From NCBI RefSeq assembly GCF_000282335.1, contig NZ_AKJM01000059.1, positions 1 to 64,000 on the forward strand: DNA of 64,000 nt. Direction: 5' to 3'. Of the stretch, positions 30,887 through 39,760 are shown piece by piece; the stretch's first letter is position 1, and every line of letters starts with the position of its first letter. Below the pieces are notes generated by a model, which searched no databases, had not been told where the DNA came from, and saw only the letters and a list, made by a program, of their open reading frames with translations. Source of the DNA: Pseudomonas sp. GM48. GTDB lineage: Bacteria > Pseudomonadota > Gammaproteobacteria > Pseudomonadales > Pseudomonadaceae. The position numbers and the translations under genes are program-made.

Positions 30887-31224
30887 TGGACCTGATTCTC
30901 AAAGCAACCCTGGGCGCGGCGGTGGTGGTCATCCTCGCCGGCCTGGCCAAGACCAGAAACTATTACATCGCCGGGCTGGTGCCGTTGTTTCCGACCTTCG
31001 CGCTGATCGCTCATTACATCGTCGGCAAGGGTCGCTCGATCGATGACCTGAAGACCACCATCGTGTTTGGCATGTGGTCGATCATTCCGTACTTCATCTA
31101 TCTGGCGACCTTGTACGTCATGGTCGACCGGATGCGCCTGGAGGCTTCGCTGGCCGTGGCGGCAGTAGCGTGGTTGATGGCAGCGACGGTACTGGTTTCG
31201 GTGTGGGTGCGCCTGCACACCTGA
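30886..31224 (+). CDS. GlpM family membrane protein
   Basis: A small hydrophobic protein of 112 residues with about four membrane helices. The N-terminal KTRNYYIAGLVPLFPTFALI and the DLKTTIVFGMWSIIPYF segment fit the GlpM family, named from the P. aeruginosa glpM gene and linked to alginate; the biochemical role is unknown. Its ATG shares one base with the aauR stop, so it is probably co-transcribed with aauSR. Confidence 0.8.
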
Positions 31225-31345
31225 GCACCACCAATTCACTGTGGGAGATTCTATGGTTGAGGGGAAGCCCTCAACTGACTTTCGGTTGGTATTCGTCCTG
31301 TCCCTTTAGCAAGGCGAATACCACCCGAGCTGGCAGCGGCTCCAT

Positions 31346-31369
31346 TGTGGGAGCGGGCTTGCTCGCGAA
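31346..31369. repeat. Single REP, family I
   Basis: One TGTGGGAGCGGGCTTGCTCG arm with no inverse partner nearby, which is unusual in this window, where most occur as pairs. Confidence 0.75.
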
Positions 31370-31403
31370 AGCTATGTGTTGGGCGACGTGTTTTTTTACG
31401 GGT

Positions 31404-31572
31404 GTACATATCCGTTTCTACGGTCACGGCCGCTAAGAGTTGCGCCCTTACGGCGGGGGCGGCTAACCCGAGGCGGCCTGTTTGCTGGTTTTGTTCGTCT
31501 GTGATGTACCTGCGGCTGGCAGGCCGTCATCGCGAGCAGGAAGTGGCCGTGACTGCAGAAATGGATATGTAC
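31404..31572. repeat. Intergenic element with long inverted arms
   Basis: 31-base arms beginning GTACATATCC (31404-31434 and 31542-31572) match inversely at 27 of 31 positions and enclose about 107 bp. The arm sequence and an inner GCCCTTACGGCGGG resemble a dispersed intergenic repeat I associate with P. fluorescens genomes. No ORF or transposase is inside. With the single REP it fills the 360-bp gap between the GlpM and hydrolase genes. Confidence 0.65.
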
Positions 31573-31585
31573 GAGAAGATCGGGG

Positions 31586-32626
31586 TTACAGGAGGTTGTG
31601 TTCGGCCACCGGTTCGATCTGCGCCCAATGCGAAGTGTCTTCCCGGTGCGCCCGCAAATACGGCAACACTGCCGCCAGTAACGGCGCCTTGAATGCCTCT
31701 TGAAAACGATGAGCCAGTCCCGGAATCAATTTCAACTGACTGCCGCGCAAATGCGCCGCCAGATGCACGCCATGCATCACTGGCAACAACGGATCGGCCG
31801 TGCCATGCACCACCAGCGCCGGCACCCGCAATTGATTGAGCAATGCCACCCGGCTCGGTTCAGCCAGGATCGCCATGATCTGCCGCTTTACCCCCTCGGG
31901 ATTGAACGCCCGGTCATAGGACAGCGCCGCCTGATGCAGCAGCGCCTGGCGATCGTCACTCACTGCCGGGCTGCCCAGCGCCGCCAGCAAGTCGGCTTGC
32001 TGCTCCAAAGCGATTTCACGATTGGGCGCCCCGCGGCGTGCCAGCAATTGCACCAGCGCTGCACTCGGTGCCGGCAAGCCTTCAGCGCCGGAACTGGTCA
32101 TGATCAGGGTCAGGCTCTCGACCCGTTGCGGAGCCATGGCAGCCATGTGCTGGGCGATCATGCCGCCCATGCTTGCGCCCAGCACGTGGAATTGCTCGAT
32201 GTGCAAGGCATCCATCAGGCCCAGGCCATCGTCCGCCATGTCGGTCAGCGAATACGGTGCCGACACCGGCAAACCGAGTTTGTAACGCATGACTTCAAAC
32301 GTCAGGTTGGCCTCCATGGGCGCCTGTCGCCAGGTCGAAAGACCGACATCACGGTTGTCATAGCGAATCACCCGAAAACCTTGCTGACACAGCGCGACCA
32401 CCACCTCATCGGGCCAGTGAATCAACTGCCCGCCCAGGCCCATCACCAACAGCAAGGCAGGGTCCGACGCACGACCGATGCTCTGGTACGCCAGACTCAC
32501 CTGGTCCAGATCGACCCGCTCGGTCGGAACATTGACATCACAACGAGACGCCGCAAACGACGGCAAACCTAACAACAACGCGGCCATGAAAAAGGCGACT
32601 GAAAAAAATCTTCCACACATGGACAA
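31586..32626 (-). CDS. Secreted alpha/beta-fold hydrolase
   Basis: A 346-residue alpha/beta hydrolase with an N-terminal signal peptide ([16 protein letters not shown]). It has the oxyanion region VMGLGGQ, the nucleophile elbow GASMGG, a C-terminal acidic residue in HGTADPL and a His in GLAHRF. A cap domain lies between about 190 and 270. An esterase or lactonase-type activity is likely; the substrate is unknown. It is convergent with the GlpM gene and stands alone. Confidence 0.87.
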   Translation of the reverse strand: MSMCGRFFSVAFFMAALLLGLPSFAASRCDVNVPTERVDLDQVSLAYQSIGRASDPALLLVMGLGGQLIHWPDEVVVALCQQGFRVIRYDNRDVGLSTWRQAPMEANLTFEVMRYKLGLPVSAPYSLTDMADDGLGLMDALHIEQFHVLGASMGGMIAQHMAAMAPQRVESLTLIMTSSGAEGLPAPSAALVQLLARRGAPNREIALEQQADLLAALGSPAVSDDRQALLHQAALSYDRAFNPEGVKRQIMAILAEPSRVALLNQLRVPALVVHGTADPLLPVMHGVHLAAHLRGSQLKLIPGLAHRFQEAFKAPLLAAVLPYLRAHREDTSHWAQIEPVAEHNLL

Positions 32627-32752
32627 ACACCGAAACGCAGAACCCCAGTAGAGCGCGAGTCTGATGAAGTTCGTTCAAGCGCGCTGCCACAGTTCCATGA
32701 CAGTTTGATGAAGAGTGCCGGGCGGTCATTTTTTGGGACCGCGTTATCGTTT

Positions 32753-32846
32753 TTCGCGAGCAAGCCCGCTCCCACATTTGATCTTCAGCGAACACAAAAT
32801 TTGTGTACAACTCTAATCAAGTGTGGGAGCGGGCTTGCTCGCGAAG
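32753..32846. repeat. REP pair, family I, tail-to-tail
   Basis: TTCGCGAGCAAGCCCGCTCC faces its inverse across about 45 bp. The right copy ends where recognisable metE-like sequence begins, so the repeat may mark the deletion edge of that pseudogene. Confidence 0.85.
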
Positions 32847-32847
32847 G

Positions 32848-33213
32848 CGTCCATCGCCGCGATGGCCTCGATTACATCGTTGAATTCGCTGTAGCACATG
32901 TGGGTGTGGGTCCGGGTTTCATCACGCACACCGCTGGCGTTCAGGCGGAACGCTTCCACTGCCAGCGTTTCAGCTCCGGATCGAGCTTGTCTTCACGTTC
33001 CAGGTCTACCGGGCTGTGCAACAGCGAGCAGGAACTGCTGACCCACAGGTTGTCGCCAAAACGTTCCTGGGCAAATTGCAGTTGCGCCAGCACTGGCTCC
33101 AATTCGCAGCGGCAGCAGGTCAATCCCGGCGTCTTTCTGCAATTGCCAATGGGTGGCGCGCAATTGGCGGCCAACGCTTTCCAGCGCGTTCTGGTCGAGA
33201 TCGCCCTTTGTAA
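32848..33213 (-). pseudogene. metE: Decayed metE (cobalamin-independent methionine synthase)
   Basis: Three separate stretches of MetE survive, in the correct order, on the minus strand. At 33213-33110, [20 protein letters not shown] through DAGIDLLP matches the N-terminal region. At 33105-32970, [17 protein letters not shown] matches the middle. At 32959-32850, in another frame, [20 protein letters not shown] matches the C-terminal region with the zinc-ligand HTHMC motif. About 115 of the roughly 765 codons of MetE remain. The joins are abrupt, with a frame change between the last two parts, and the 3' end runs into a REP. It lies divergently next to intact metR, the normal metE position. 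No functional protein can be made. Confidence 0.9.
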
Positions 33214-33246
33214 AAGATGGCGCTATTGTCGACAGCCGACCCAACA

Positions 33247-33259
33247 TGAGACAAACTCA
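33247..33259. promoter_or_regulatory. Possible MetR operator
   Basis: TGAGACAAACTCA is a perfect TGAG-N5-CTCA palindrome. It differs by one symmetric base from the MetR consensus TGAA-N5-TTCA, and lies 43 bp before metR in the former metE-metR divergent promoter region. Confidence 0.5.
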
Positions 33260-33302
33260 ACATTTTCGACTTATCTACAAGTTTTCCTCATGGAGCCCCC
33301 CG

Positions 33303-34220
33303 GTGCTTGAAATCCGTCACCTCAAGACCCTGCACGCCTTGCGCGAAGCCGACAGCCTGGTGGATGCGGCCGATCGCCTGCACCTGACCCAATCAGCCCT
33401 GTCCCATCAGTTCAAGGAACTGGAGGAGCGCATGGGCATGCCGCTGTTTGTGCGCAAGACCAAACCGGTGCGCTTCACCAGCGCCGGTTTGCGTCTGCTG
33501 CAACTGGCCGACGCCACCCTGCCGCTGCTGCGCGCCGCCGAGCGCGACATCAGTCGCCTGGCCGGGGGCACCGCCGGGCGCTTGCACATGGCCATCGAGT
33601 GCCACAGTTGTTTCCAGTGGCTGATGCCAACCATCGACCAGTTCCGTGATGCCTGGCCGGAAGTCGAGCTGGACCTGGCCTCGGGTTTTTCCTTCGCCCC
33701 GCTGCCGGCCCTGGCCCGTGGCGATCTGGACCTGGTGGTGACCTCCGATCCGGTGGATCTGGCCGGGATCACCTATGTCCCGCTCTTCACCTATGAAGCG
33801 ATGCTCGCGGTGGCCAATCAGCACCGCCTGGCCAGCAAGGCCTACATCGTCCCGGAAGACTTGCTCCCGGAAACCTTGATCACCTACCCGGTGGAACGGG
33901 ATCGGCTGGATATTTTCACTCGCTTCCTTGAGCCTGCCGACATCGAACCGGCCCAGGTCCGCACCTCGGAGTTGACGGTGATGATGATGCAACTGGTGGC
34001 CAGCGGTCGCGGCGTGTGCGGCATGCCCCATTGGGCGCTGCATGAATACAGCTCGCGGGGTTACGTGAAAGCCAAGCGGCTGGGTGAGAAAGGTTTGTTC
34101 GCGACGTTGTATGCGGCGATCCGCGCCGACATGCTCGATGCGCCGTACATGCGTGACTTCTTGCTGACGGCCAAGGACACGTCGTTTTCGACGCTGGATG
34201 GGGTTAGTGCCGTTCGCTGA
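33303..34220 (+). CDS. metR: LysR-family methionine regulator MetR
   Basis: Homocysteine-responsive activator of methionine synthase genes in related bacteria. The 305-residue protein has an N-terminal winged helix-turn-helix ([19 protein letters not shown]) and a LysR effector domain. MetR-type landmarks are [29 protein letters not shown] and VYATIRADML-like sequence near the C-terminus. The GTG at 33303 is chosen because it begins the standard MLEIRHL N-terminus; the longer frame is non-homologous. Its classical divergent target metE is destroyed here, so any remaining targets are elsewhere. Confidence 0.92.
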   Translation: MLEIRHLKTLHALREADSLVDAADRLHLTQSALSHQFKELEERMGMPLFVRKTKPVRFTSAGLRLLQLADATLPLLRAAERDISRLAGGTAGRLHMAIECHSCFQWLMPTIDQFRDAWPEVELDLASGFSFAPLPALARGDLDLVVTSDPVDLAGITYVPLFTYEAMLAVANQHRLASKAYIVPEDLLPETLITYPVERDRLDIFTRFLEPADIEPAQVRTSELTVMMMQLVASGRGVCGMPHWALHEYSSRGYVKAKRLGEKGLFATLYAAIRADMLDAPYMRDFLLTAKDTSFSTLDGVSAVR

Positions 34221-34232
34221 AATGCGATCAAA

Positions 34233-34324
34233 TGTGGGAGCGGGCTTGCTCGCGAAAGCGGTGTATCAGCCAACATCATTGTTGAATGTAAAACCGTATT
34301 CGCGAGCAAGCCCGCTCCCACAGG
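34233..34324. repeat. REPIN, family I
   Basis: TGTGGGAGCGGGCTTGCTCG and its inverse enclose about 45 bp between convergent metR and the GNAT gene. Confidence 0.87.
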
Positions 34325-34339
34325 GGATCTGCGGTGACT

Positions 34340-34837
34340 TCAGAGTTCGCGCCACATGTGGATTTTGTCGTAATACTCCTCCCCCACCCGCACCGCCATC
34401 GGTTCCAGGCCGAACTGGACGAAACCGCAGTGCTGGTAGAGGCTGAACGCAGGATCGTTGCCGGCGGTGACGGTCAACTGGATCAGGCGCAAACCCGCAT
34501 GGTTCCGCGCCTCGCCCAGTGCCGCCTGAACCAGTTGATAACCGAGCCCACGCTGGCGAACCGTTGGCGAGACGTACATGCCAAACAGCGTCACCTTGTG
34601 CCGGGCCTTTTCCCGAGACTCGAACGCGAGGCCGACGATGCCGGCCAACCGGCCATCCTCGAACGCCCCGAGCACCACATCCAGCTTGCTGGCCAGGCGC
34701 GACTCCCACCAGCTCAGCGGCATCACCGCCCGCTCACGCACACTCGAGGTAAAGGCCTGCGGATGCAGGTCGTAGGCTTCGAGCATCAGCGCCCGATAGA
34801 CAAGGGCATGGCTGGCATCCAGTCGCTCGATCCACAT
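34340..34837 (-). CDS. GNAT-family N-acetyltransferase
   Basis: A 165-residue acetyl-CoA-dependent transferase. The acetyl-CoA site is visible as MYVSPTVRQRGLGYQLV (R/Q-x-x-G-x-G/A type), followed by IQLTVTAGNDPAFSLYQHCG, the usual C-terminal strand and helix. The substrate is unknown. The ATG at 34837 is preferred over a TTG two codons upstream. The TTG overlaps the LysE stop, so the two genes are probably co-transcribed. Confidence 0.88.
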   Translation of the reverse strand: MWIERLDASHALVYRALMLEAYDLHPQAFTSSVRERAVMPLSWWESRLASKLDVVLGAFEDGRLAGIVGLAFESREKARHKVTLFGMYVSPTVRQRGLGYQLVQAALGEARNHAGLRLIQLTVTAGNDPAFSLYQHCGFVQFGLEPMAVRVGEEYYDKIHMWREL

Positions 34838-34839
34838 GC

Positions 34840-35478
34840 TCAAGCCATCCGTTTTTGCTCAAGCATCAGCCGCAGTGCCAGCCCCGACAATATGAAGCCC
34901 ATGAAATAGCGCTGCATCGCCAGCCAGGTCGGGTTGTTGACGAACCACGAGGCGATACCCGCGGCAAACATGGCGATCATCAGGTTGACGCAGAAACTGA
35001 CGCTGATCTGGGTCAGGCCGAGAATGATGCTTTGACTGAACACCGAGCCATGCTCCGGCGTGATGAATTGCGGAAATACCGAAAGATAGAACACCGCGAT
35101 TTTCGGGTTCAGGGCGCTGGTCAGAAAGCCCATGGTGATCAGTTTGCGTGACGAATCCGGGGGCAATTGCTGCGCCTCGAACGGCGAGCGCGCACCGGGC
35201 TTGACCGCCTGCCAGGCCAGCCACAACAGGTACAGCGCACCGGCCCACTTCAACACCTCATAGGCCATCGGTACCGCCAGGAACACCGCGGTCAAACCGG
35301 CAGCGGCAGCGAACAAATGCACGAAGAATCCGGCGACCACGCCGAGCAACGAAATCACCCCGGCCTTTCGGCCCTGGCAAATCGAACGGGAGATCAGGTA
35401 AATCATGTTCGGCCCCGGTGTCAGCACCATCAGCAACGCGGCAGCGGCAAAAATCAGCAAGTCTTGAAGCGGGATCAT
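34840..35478 (-). CDS. LysE/RhtB-family amino acid exporter
   Basis: Inner-membrane efflux protein of 212 residues with about six hydrophobic helices. It has the family N-terminus LTPGPNMIYLISRSICQG and the FLTSALNPKIAVFYLSVFPQF segment. Export of an amino acid or homoserine lactone-type molecule is typical of the family. AAGGA lies eight bases before the ATG. Confidence 0.9.
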   Translation of the reverse strand: MIPLQDLLIFAAAALLMVLTPGPNMIYLISRSICQGRKAGVISLLGVVAGFFVHLFAAAAGLTAVFLAVPMAYEVLKWAGALYLLWLAWQAVKPGARSPFEAQQLPPDSSRKLITMGFLTSALNPKIAVFYLSVFPQFITPEHGSVFSQSIILGLTQISVSFCVNLMIAMFAAGIASWFVNNPTWLAMQRYFMGFILSGLALRLMLEQKRMA

Positions 35479-35501
35479 GGGCGAAGTCCTTTGCGTAATG
35501 A

Positions 35502-35936
35502 TCAGGCGATCGCGGTCAGCGATGCTCGATAGAACGGCAGGATCAGGTCCCGTGTCAATGGTGCCAGGCTGACACCGCCATCGGTGGCCGGGTCGATCCA
35601 GAGTACTTCTTCGATCTCCGCCGCCGGTGTCACGTCGGCATCGATGTTCAACTGAAAAATCTCGGCGTGTACGACAAAACCCGGCTCGTTGGCCGCCGGT
35701 GCCGAGAAGGGACCGAGGTAAACGGCCTGCGCCGGATCGATGTCCAGACCCAACTCTTCTTCCAGCTCACGGGCCAGCGCATGAACCGGCAGCTCGTGAG
35801 GCTCAATCTTGCCACCCGGCTGCATGAACGCCGTGGTGCCGCGCTTGCGCACCAGCAACGTGCGGCCATCGGGGTCGATCAACAAAGCGGCGGCGATGCG
35901 AATAGTGCCGGAGACTGGCATGGAAAGGGTCGACAT
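35502..35936 (-). CDS. NUDIX hydrolase
   Basis: A 144-residue NUDIX-fold pyrophosphohydrolase. The Nudix box (G-x5-E-x7-R-E-L-x-E-E-x-G-L) is intact from GGKIEPHE through ALARELEEELGL (about 40-64). Typical substrates are nucleoside diphosphate derivatives; the specific one cannot be read. It precedes the LysE gene by 23 bp on the same strand and may be its operon leader. Confidence 0.9.
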   Translation of the reverse strand: MSTLSMPVSGTIRIAAALLIDPDGRTLLVRKRGTTAFMQPGGKIEPHELPVHALARELEEELGLDIDPAQAVYLGPFSAPAANEPGFVVHAEIFQLNIDADVTPAAEIEEVLWIDPATDGGVSLAPLTRDLILPFYRASLTAIA

Positions 35937-35983
35937 AAACAGAAGGCCTTTGACTCAAAAACGCTAAGGATCACATGTCCGCC

Positions 35984-36072
35984 CTGTAGGAGCGAGCTTG
36001 CTCGCGAAAACGCATAAAACCAGATGCCCATCGGCGCACTCAGATTTATCGCGAGAAAACCCGCCCCTACAG
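35984..36072. repeat. REPIN, family I, degenerate
   Basis: CTGTAGGAGCGAGCTTGCTC on the left faces a diverged inverse (TCGCGAGAAAACCCGCCCC) on the right. It is a decaying copy. Confidence 0.7.
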
Positions 36073-36087
36073 TAGTTAACGCAATCT

Positions 36088-36218
36088 GTAGCAGCTGGCG
36101 TAGCCTGCGTCCGGCTGCGCAGCAGTCGTAAAATCAGAGCTCGCGGTACGTCAGAGAGATCGTGCAAACCGGATTTACGACTGCTGCGCAGCCGGACGCA
36201 GCCTTCGGCAGCTGCTAC
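36088..36218. repeat. REP pair, third family
   Basis: Inverted arms of about 45 bases begin GTAGCAGCTGGCGTAGCCTG on the left and end GCCTTCGGCAGCTGCTAC on the right. They share GCGTCCGGCTGCGCAGCAGT and enclose about 40 bp. With the preceding REPIN it fills the 325-bp gap between the NUDIX and permease genes. Confidence 0.85.
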
Positions 36219-36260
36219 GAGGAAGACGTAGCGTCCGGGTTCTAGCGCCTACAGTTTCCT

Positions 36261-37586
36261 TTATGCAGCTTCCTGGAAATCCATCTCCGGCGGCTGCCGA
36301 CGGAAACCGCCGGTCAACACCGCCAGGTACACCACGCCAATCGCCAGCCAGCTCAATCCCAGATAAACCGCCAGATGATCGAGGCTGACCATCAGCCACA
36401 AATCCGCTGCCAGGCCAATGAACGGGAACAGCAGGAACAGCACCAGTTCACGCAGGCCTTTCTTCTCGCCACCGATCCAGTAATGGAAGATCACCGACAG
36501 GTTAACCAGACTGAACGCCAGGAACGCGCCGAAATTGATGAACGAGGTCGAGGTGGTGACGTCCAGTTTCAGCGCCAGCAATGCCACCACCGCGCACAGC
36601 AGGATGCTGTTGATCGGCGTGCCGAAGCGTTCGTGCAAGGTGCCGAAAAACGCTTTCGGCAGCACGCCGTCACGGCCCATGGCATACAGCAGCCGCGAAC
36701 CGCTGGCCTGGGCCGACAGGCCCGAGGCGAACTGGCCGACGATCAGGCCGATGAGGAAGATCGAGACGAACAGGTCACCGCCGATGTTGCGGGCAATTTC
36801 ATAGGCCGCCGAGTCGACACTCTCGAACTGGAACGACGGATGGGCGATCTGCACGAAGTACGACACGCCGACGAAAATCAGCCCGCCGATCAGGGTGATC
36901 AGCATGATCGCCCGGGGAATGGTGCGGCGTGGATCACGGGTTTCTTCGGTCAGGGTGCTGACCGCGTCGAAACCGAGGAACGAGTAGCAGGCAATGGCCG
37001 CGCCGCTCATGATCAACGGCATCTGCATGTCGCCATTGAAGAACGGTTTGATCGACCACAACGGCGTGCTCGCATCACCACCGACGTAATGCACGCACAA
37101 CGCGACGAAGGCGATCAACACCAGGAACTGCACCAGCATCAGCAACGCATTGATGCCGTTGGCCAGTTTCAGGCCGACGATATTGATCGCGCTGGTGATG
37201 CCGATAAACGCCAGCACCCAGATCCACTGCGGCACGGCCGGGAATGCGGAGTTGAGGTAGGCCGCGCCGATCAGCCAGATCGCCATGGGCAGGAACAGGT
37301 AATCGAGCAGCACCGCCCAACCGGCGATGAATCCGAGTTTCGGGCTGATGGCCTTGCGCACGTAGCTGTAGGCCGAGCCGGCCACCGGGAACGCCGAGGC
37401 CATGCGCCCGTAGCTCATGGCGGTGAAGAACATCGCCACCAGTGCCGCAAGGTACGCGGCCGGCACCATGCCGGCGGTGGATTGAGCGAGGATGCCAAAG
37501 GTGCCGAGCACAATGATCGGCGTCATGTAGGCAATGCCAAACAGCACCACCGACCCCAGTGACAGGGTGCGTTGCAAACGAGCCAT
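36261..37586 (-). CDS. APC permease, PuuP-like putrescine importer
   Basis: A 441-residue membrane transporter with about twelve helices. Landmarks are FGIAYMTPIIVLGTFGI at the N-terminus, FPVAGSAYSYVRKAISP (about 65-85) and FLGFDAVSTLTEETRDPRRT (about 205-225), which resemble the PuuP group. The adjacent nitrilase-family hydrolase and divergent LuxR regulator suggest an amine or amide uptake and cleavage module; the substrate is inferred only. Confidence 0.85.
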   Translation of the reverse strand: MARLQRTLSLGSVVLFGIAYMTPIIVLGTFGILAQSTAGMVPAAYLAALVAMFFTAMSYGRMASAFPVAGSAYSYVRKAISPKLGFIAGWAVLLDYLFLPMAIWLIGAAYLNSAFPAVPQWIWVLAFIGITSAINIVGLKLANGINALLMLVQFLVLIAFVALCVHYVGGDASTPLWSIKPFFNGDMQMPLIMSGAAIACYSFLGFDAVSTLTEETRDPRRTIPRAIMLITLIGGLIFVGVSYFVQIAHPSFQFESVDSAAYEIARNIGGDLFVSIFLIGLIVGQFASGLSAQASGSRLLYAMGRDGVLPKAFFGTLHERFGTPINSILLCAVVALLALKLDVTTSTSFINFGAFLAFSLVNLSVIFHYWIGGEKKGLRELVLFLLFPFIGLAADLWLMVSLDHLAVYLGLSWLAIGVVYLAVLTGGFRRQPPEMDFQEAA

Positions 37587-37704
37587 GAGCGACTACTCCG
37601 GAATTATTAGATTTATGGCAGAGCCGAGTTCGGCGCAAATTACGGGTGTTGCGTTGTTGTTCTTCGGTGAATGATCAAGCAGGTGTGTTGTTTGTGCCGG
37701 CCTC

Positions 37705-37780
37705 TTCGCGAGCAAGCCCGCTCCCACAGGGGATCTCGGGTGTTCACAAGGCCAATGTGGGAGCGGGCTTGCTCGCGAAG
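37705..37780. repeat. REP pair, family I, tail-to-tail
   Basis: TTCGCGAGCAAGCCCGCTCC faces its inverse with about 25 bp between, in the 223-bp gap between the nitrilase-family and PuuP-like genes. Confidence 0.87.
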
Positions 37781-37809
37781 GGGCCGGCACCAGCCACACA
37801 GAATCCGGA

Positions 37810-38631
37810 TCAGCTCTTGGGAATCAGCAGCTCGCGCAACCCGCAGGCCCGCTCAACCACCTCTCCCGGCAACTTCAGCCGCTGATCATCCAGGTACCGA
37901 TAATCCTGACGCGCCGCCGTCAGCTGATTCAGGTCCAGCTCGACCGCAAACTGCCCTTCCTCGCGCCCAGCTTCGAACAACAAGGTGCCCAGCGGATCGA
38001 CCAATGCGCTGCCGCCGGCAAACAGCAAACCACCGTCACCCGCTTCCACCCGGTTGACCATCAGCGCAAACGCCTGGTTTTCCTGGGCGCGGGCCATGAT
38101 CGCGGTGCGGTGGGTCGGGCCATACGGGTCCATGTTGCCGTTGGTGACAATCAACAGTTCGGCACCCAGTTGCGCCAGGGCGCGGGCGCTTTCGGGGAAT
38201 TCGATGTCGTAGCAAATCAGCAGGCCCACGCGCACGCCGTTCCACAAACAGGTGGCGTAGCGATCGCCCGCCTCGTAGACACCACGGTCCGAGGCCCACA
38301 AGTGAGTCTTGCGGTACTTCAGCGCGATGCCTTCGGGGGTGATCAGCAACGTGGTGTTGTAGAAACGGCCGTTGTCGTTTTCGGCCATGCCAATGGCCAC
38401 CGCGATATTGCGCTGGCGGGCGGCGGCGAGCACCGCACTGACGGACGGTCCGTCCAGCGGCTCGGCCACCTCGGCCACGGACTCGGCCGAAGGGAAACCC
38501 ATCAAATGGCCTTCAGGGAACATGATCAGCTGCGTGTCGGCTGCGCACTCGGCAATCGCCGCCAGGGTGCGTTCGAGGTTGTAAGCCGTGTCATTGTCAC
38601 GACCTGCCAATTGGGCGAGTTCGACCTTCAT
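37810..38631 (-). CDS. Nitrilase-superfamily carbon-nitrogen hydrolase
   Basis: A 273-residue amidase-type hydrolase. The catalytic triad is visible as Glu in IMFPEGHLMG, Lys in LKYRKTHL and Cys in GLLICYDIEFPE. Members cleave amides, nitriles or carbamoyl amines. It lies upstream of the PuuP-like permease gene on the same strand, separated by a REP pair, and divergent from a LuxR regulator gene. Carbamoyl-amine or amide catabolism is a guess from context. Confidence 0.9.
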   Translation of the reverse strand: MKVELAQLAGRDNDTAYNLERTLAAIAECAADTQLIMFPEGHLMGFPSAESVAEVAEPLDGPSVSAVLAAARQRNIAVAIGMAENDNGRFYNTTLLITPEGIALKYRKTHLWASDRGVYEAGDRYATCLWNGVRVGLLICYDIEFPESARALAQLGAELLIVTNGNMDPYGPTHRTAIMARAQENQAFALMVNRVEAGDGGLLFAGGSALVDPLGTLLFEAGREEGQFAVELDLNQLTAARQDYRYLDDQRLKLPGEVVERACGLRELLIPKS

Positions 38632-38755
38632 CGGTATTCCTTGTTATGGGCCGGGCGGCAGAAAGATTGCCCGGTCGGTGTCTGTGCGCCAGTATGCGCA
38701 GCAAGCAACCGGGCGGGGAATCACGCCGCTGGGGTAACACGATAGGGGTAGATGC

Positions 38756-39556
38756 ATGACACTCTCGTTGGACGACATCGCCTGGCACCGCTCGGTGGGG
38801 CAACTGATCGACGCCCTGGACAAGCCCAATTTCTGGACCCAGCTGGTGCGTTTGCTGGATCAGTACGTGTCCTTCGACAGCTGGGTGGCCCTGCTTTTCA
38901 GCGCCGATCAGCGCCCGCAGGTATTCGCCGAATGCCCCGGAGAGGACGGCAGCCCCGACCAGTTGTTCCAGGATTACCTGCGCGGCCTGTATCTGCTCGA
39001 CCCGTTCTACATCGCCTGCCGCGAGCAGTCGCGCACCGGGCTGTATCGCCTGTCGGAAGTCGCCCCGGAACACTTCGAGCTGACCGAGTATTACCAGCGC
39101 TACTTTCGTCTGAATGTGGTGGCCGACGAAATCCAGTTCAATTGTCAGCTCGAAGGTGACCGCACGCTGTGCCTGTCACTGGGCAGCACGCAGCGCTTCA
39201 GCGGCCAGCAGATCGCCTTGTTGTCGTTGATCCAGCCGTGGGTGCTCGGTTTGTTGCGCCAGCGTCTACCCTATGAGATCAACGAAGTCGTGGCCCTGGC
39301 CCCCGCACCACCGCAAGCCGATTGGCGGGTACAACTGGAAGCTTCGGTGCAGCAACTCAAGGGCGCGCAGTTGACCGCCCGGGAACTGGATGTCGGGCGT
39401 TTGATGCTCAGCGGTTGCTCCAGTAAAGAAATCGCCCGTAAGCTGGAAATCTCGGTCGAAACCGTGAAAGTCCATAAGAAACACATGTACAGCAAGCTGG
39501 GGATCAAGTCCCAGTCCGAGCTGTTTTCGATTTTTTTGCAGGCACAAAATGCCTGA
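38756..39556 (+). CDS. LuxR-family transcriptional regulator
   Basis: A 266-residue regulator. The C-terminal LuxR helix-turn-helix (about 195-255) is clear: LTARELDVGRLMLSGCSSKE, then ISVETVKVHKKHMYSKLG. The N-terminal 170 residues form a helical sensor domain that I cannot assign to the autoinducer type. It is divergent from the nitrilase and PuuP genes, 124 bp away, which makes them likely targets. Confidence 0.88.
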   Translation: MTLSLDDIAWHRSVGQLIDALDKPNFWTQLVRLLDQYVSFDSWVALLFSADQRPQVFAECPGEDGSPDQLFQDYLRGLYLLDPFYIACREQSRTGLYRLSEVAPEHFELTEYYQRYFRLNVVADEIQFNCQLEGDRTLCLSLGSTQRFSGQQIALLSLIQPWVLGLLRQRLPYEINEVVALAPAPPQADWRVQLEASVQQLKGAQLTARELDVGRLMLSGCSSKEIARKLEISVETVKVHKKHMYSKLGIKSQSELFSIFLQAQNA

Positions 39557-39579
39557 CAACCATTAAGGCAGGAGAACTT

Positions 39580-39712
39580 TGTGGCGAGGGAGCTTGCTCC
39601 CGCTGGATCGCGAAGCGGTCCCAGGACAATCACCACGTTCAGTCAGACAAAACCCGTCAGCAGGTTTTTGCGACTGCTGCGCAGTCGAGCGGGAGCAAGC
39701 TCCCTCGCCACA
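39580..39712. repeat. REPIN, family II
   Basis: TGTGGCGAGGGAGCTTGCTC and its inverse enclose about 85 bp. The core GAGGGAGCTTGCTCCCGCT differs from family I and is the same as that flanking the RAYT gene at 47725. Confidence 0.88.
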
Positions 39713-39760
39713 AAAGCTGCCATGACACCGAATAATTGAGTCCGAACCCAAGGAAACCGT

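Noticed and set aside
32993..33247. Small minus-strand frame read as an intact small protein
   Set aside because: Its first part is clearly the metE N-terminal region, and the rest is out of frame with metE. It is a pseudogene fragment.
32705..33310. 201-codon plus-strand frame upstream of metR
   Set aside because: It crosses a REP pair and the antisense of the metE remnant, and has no ribosome site or family resemblance.
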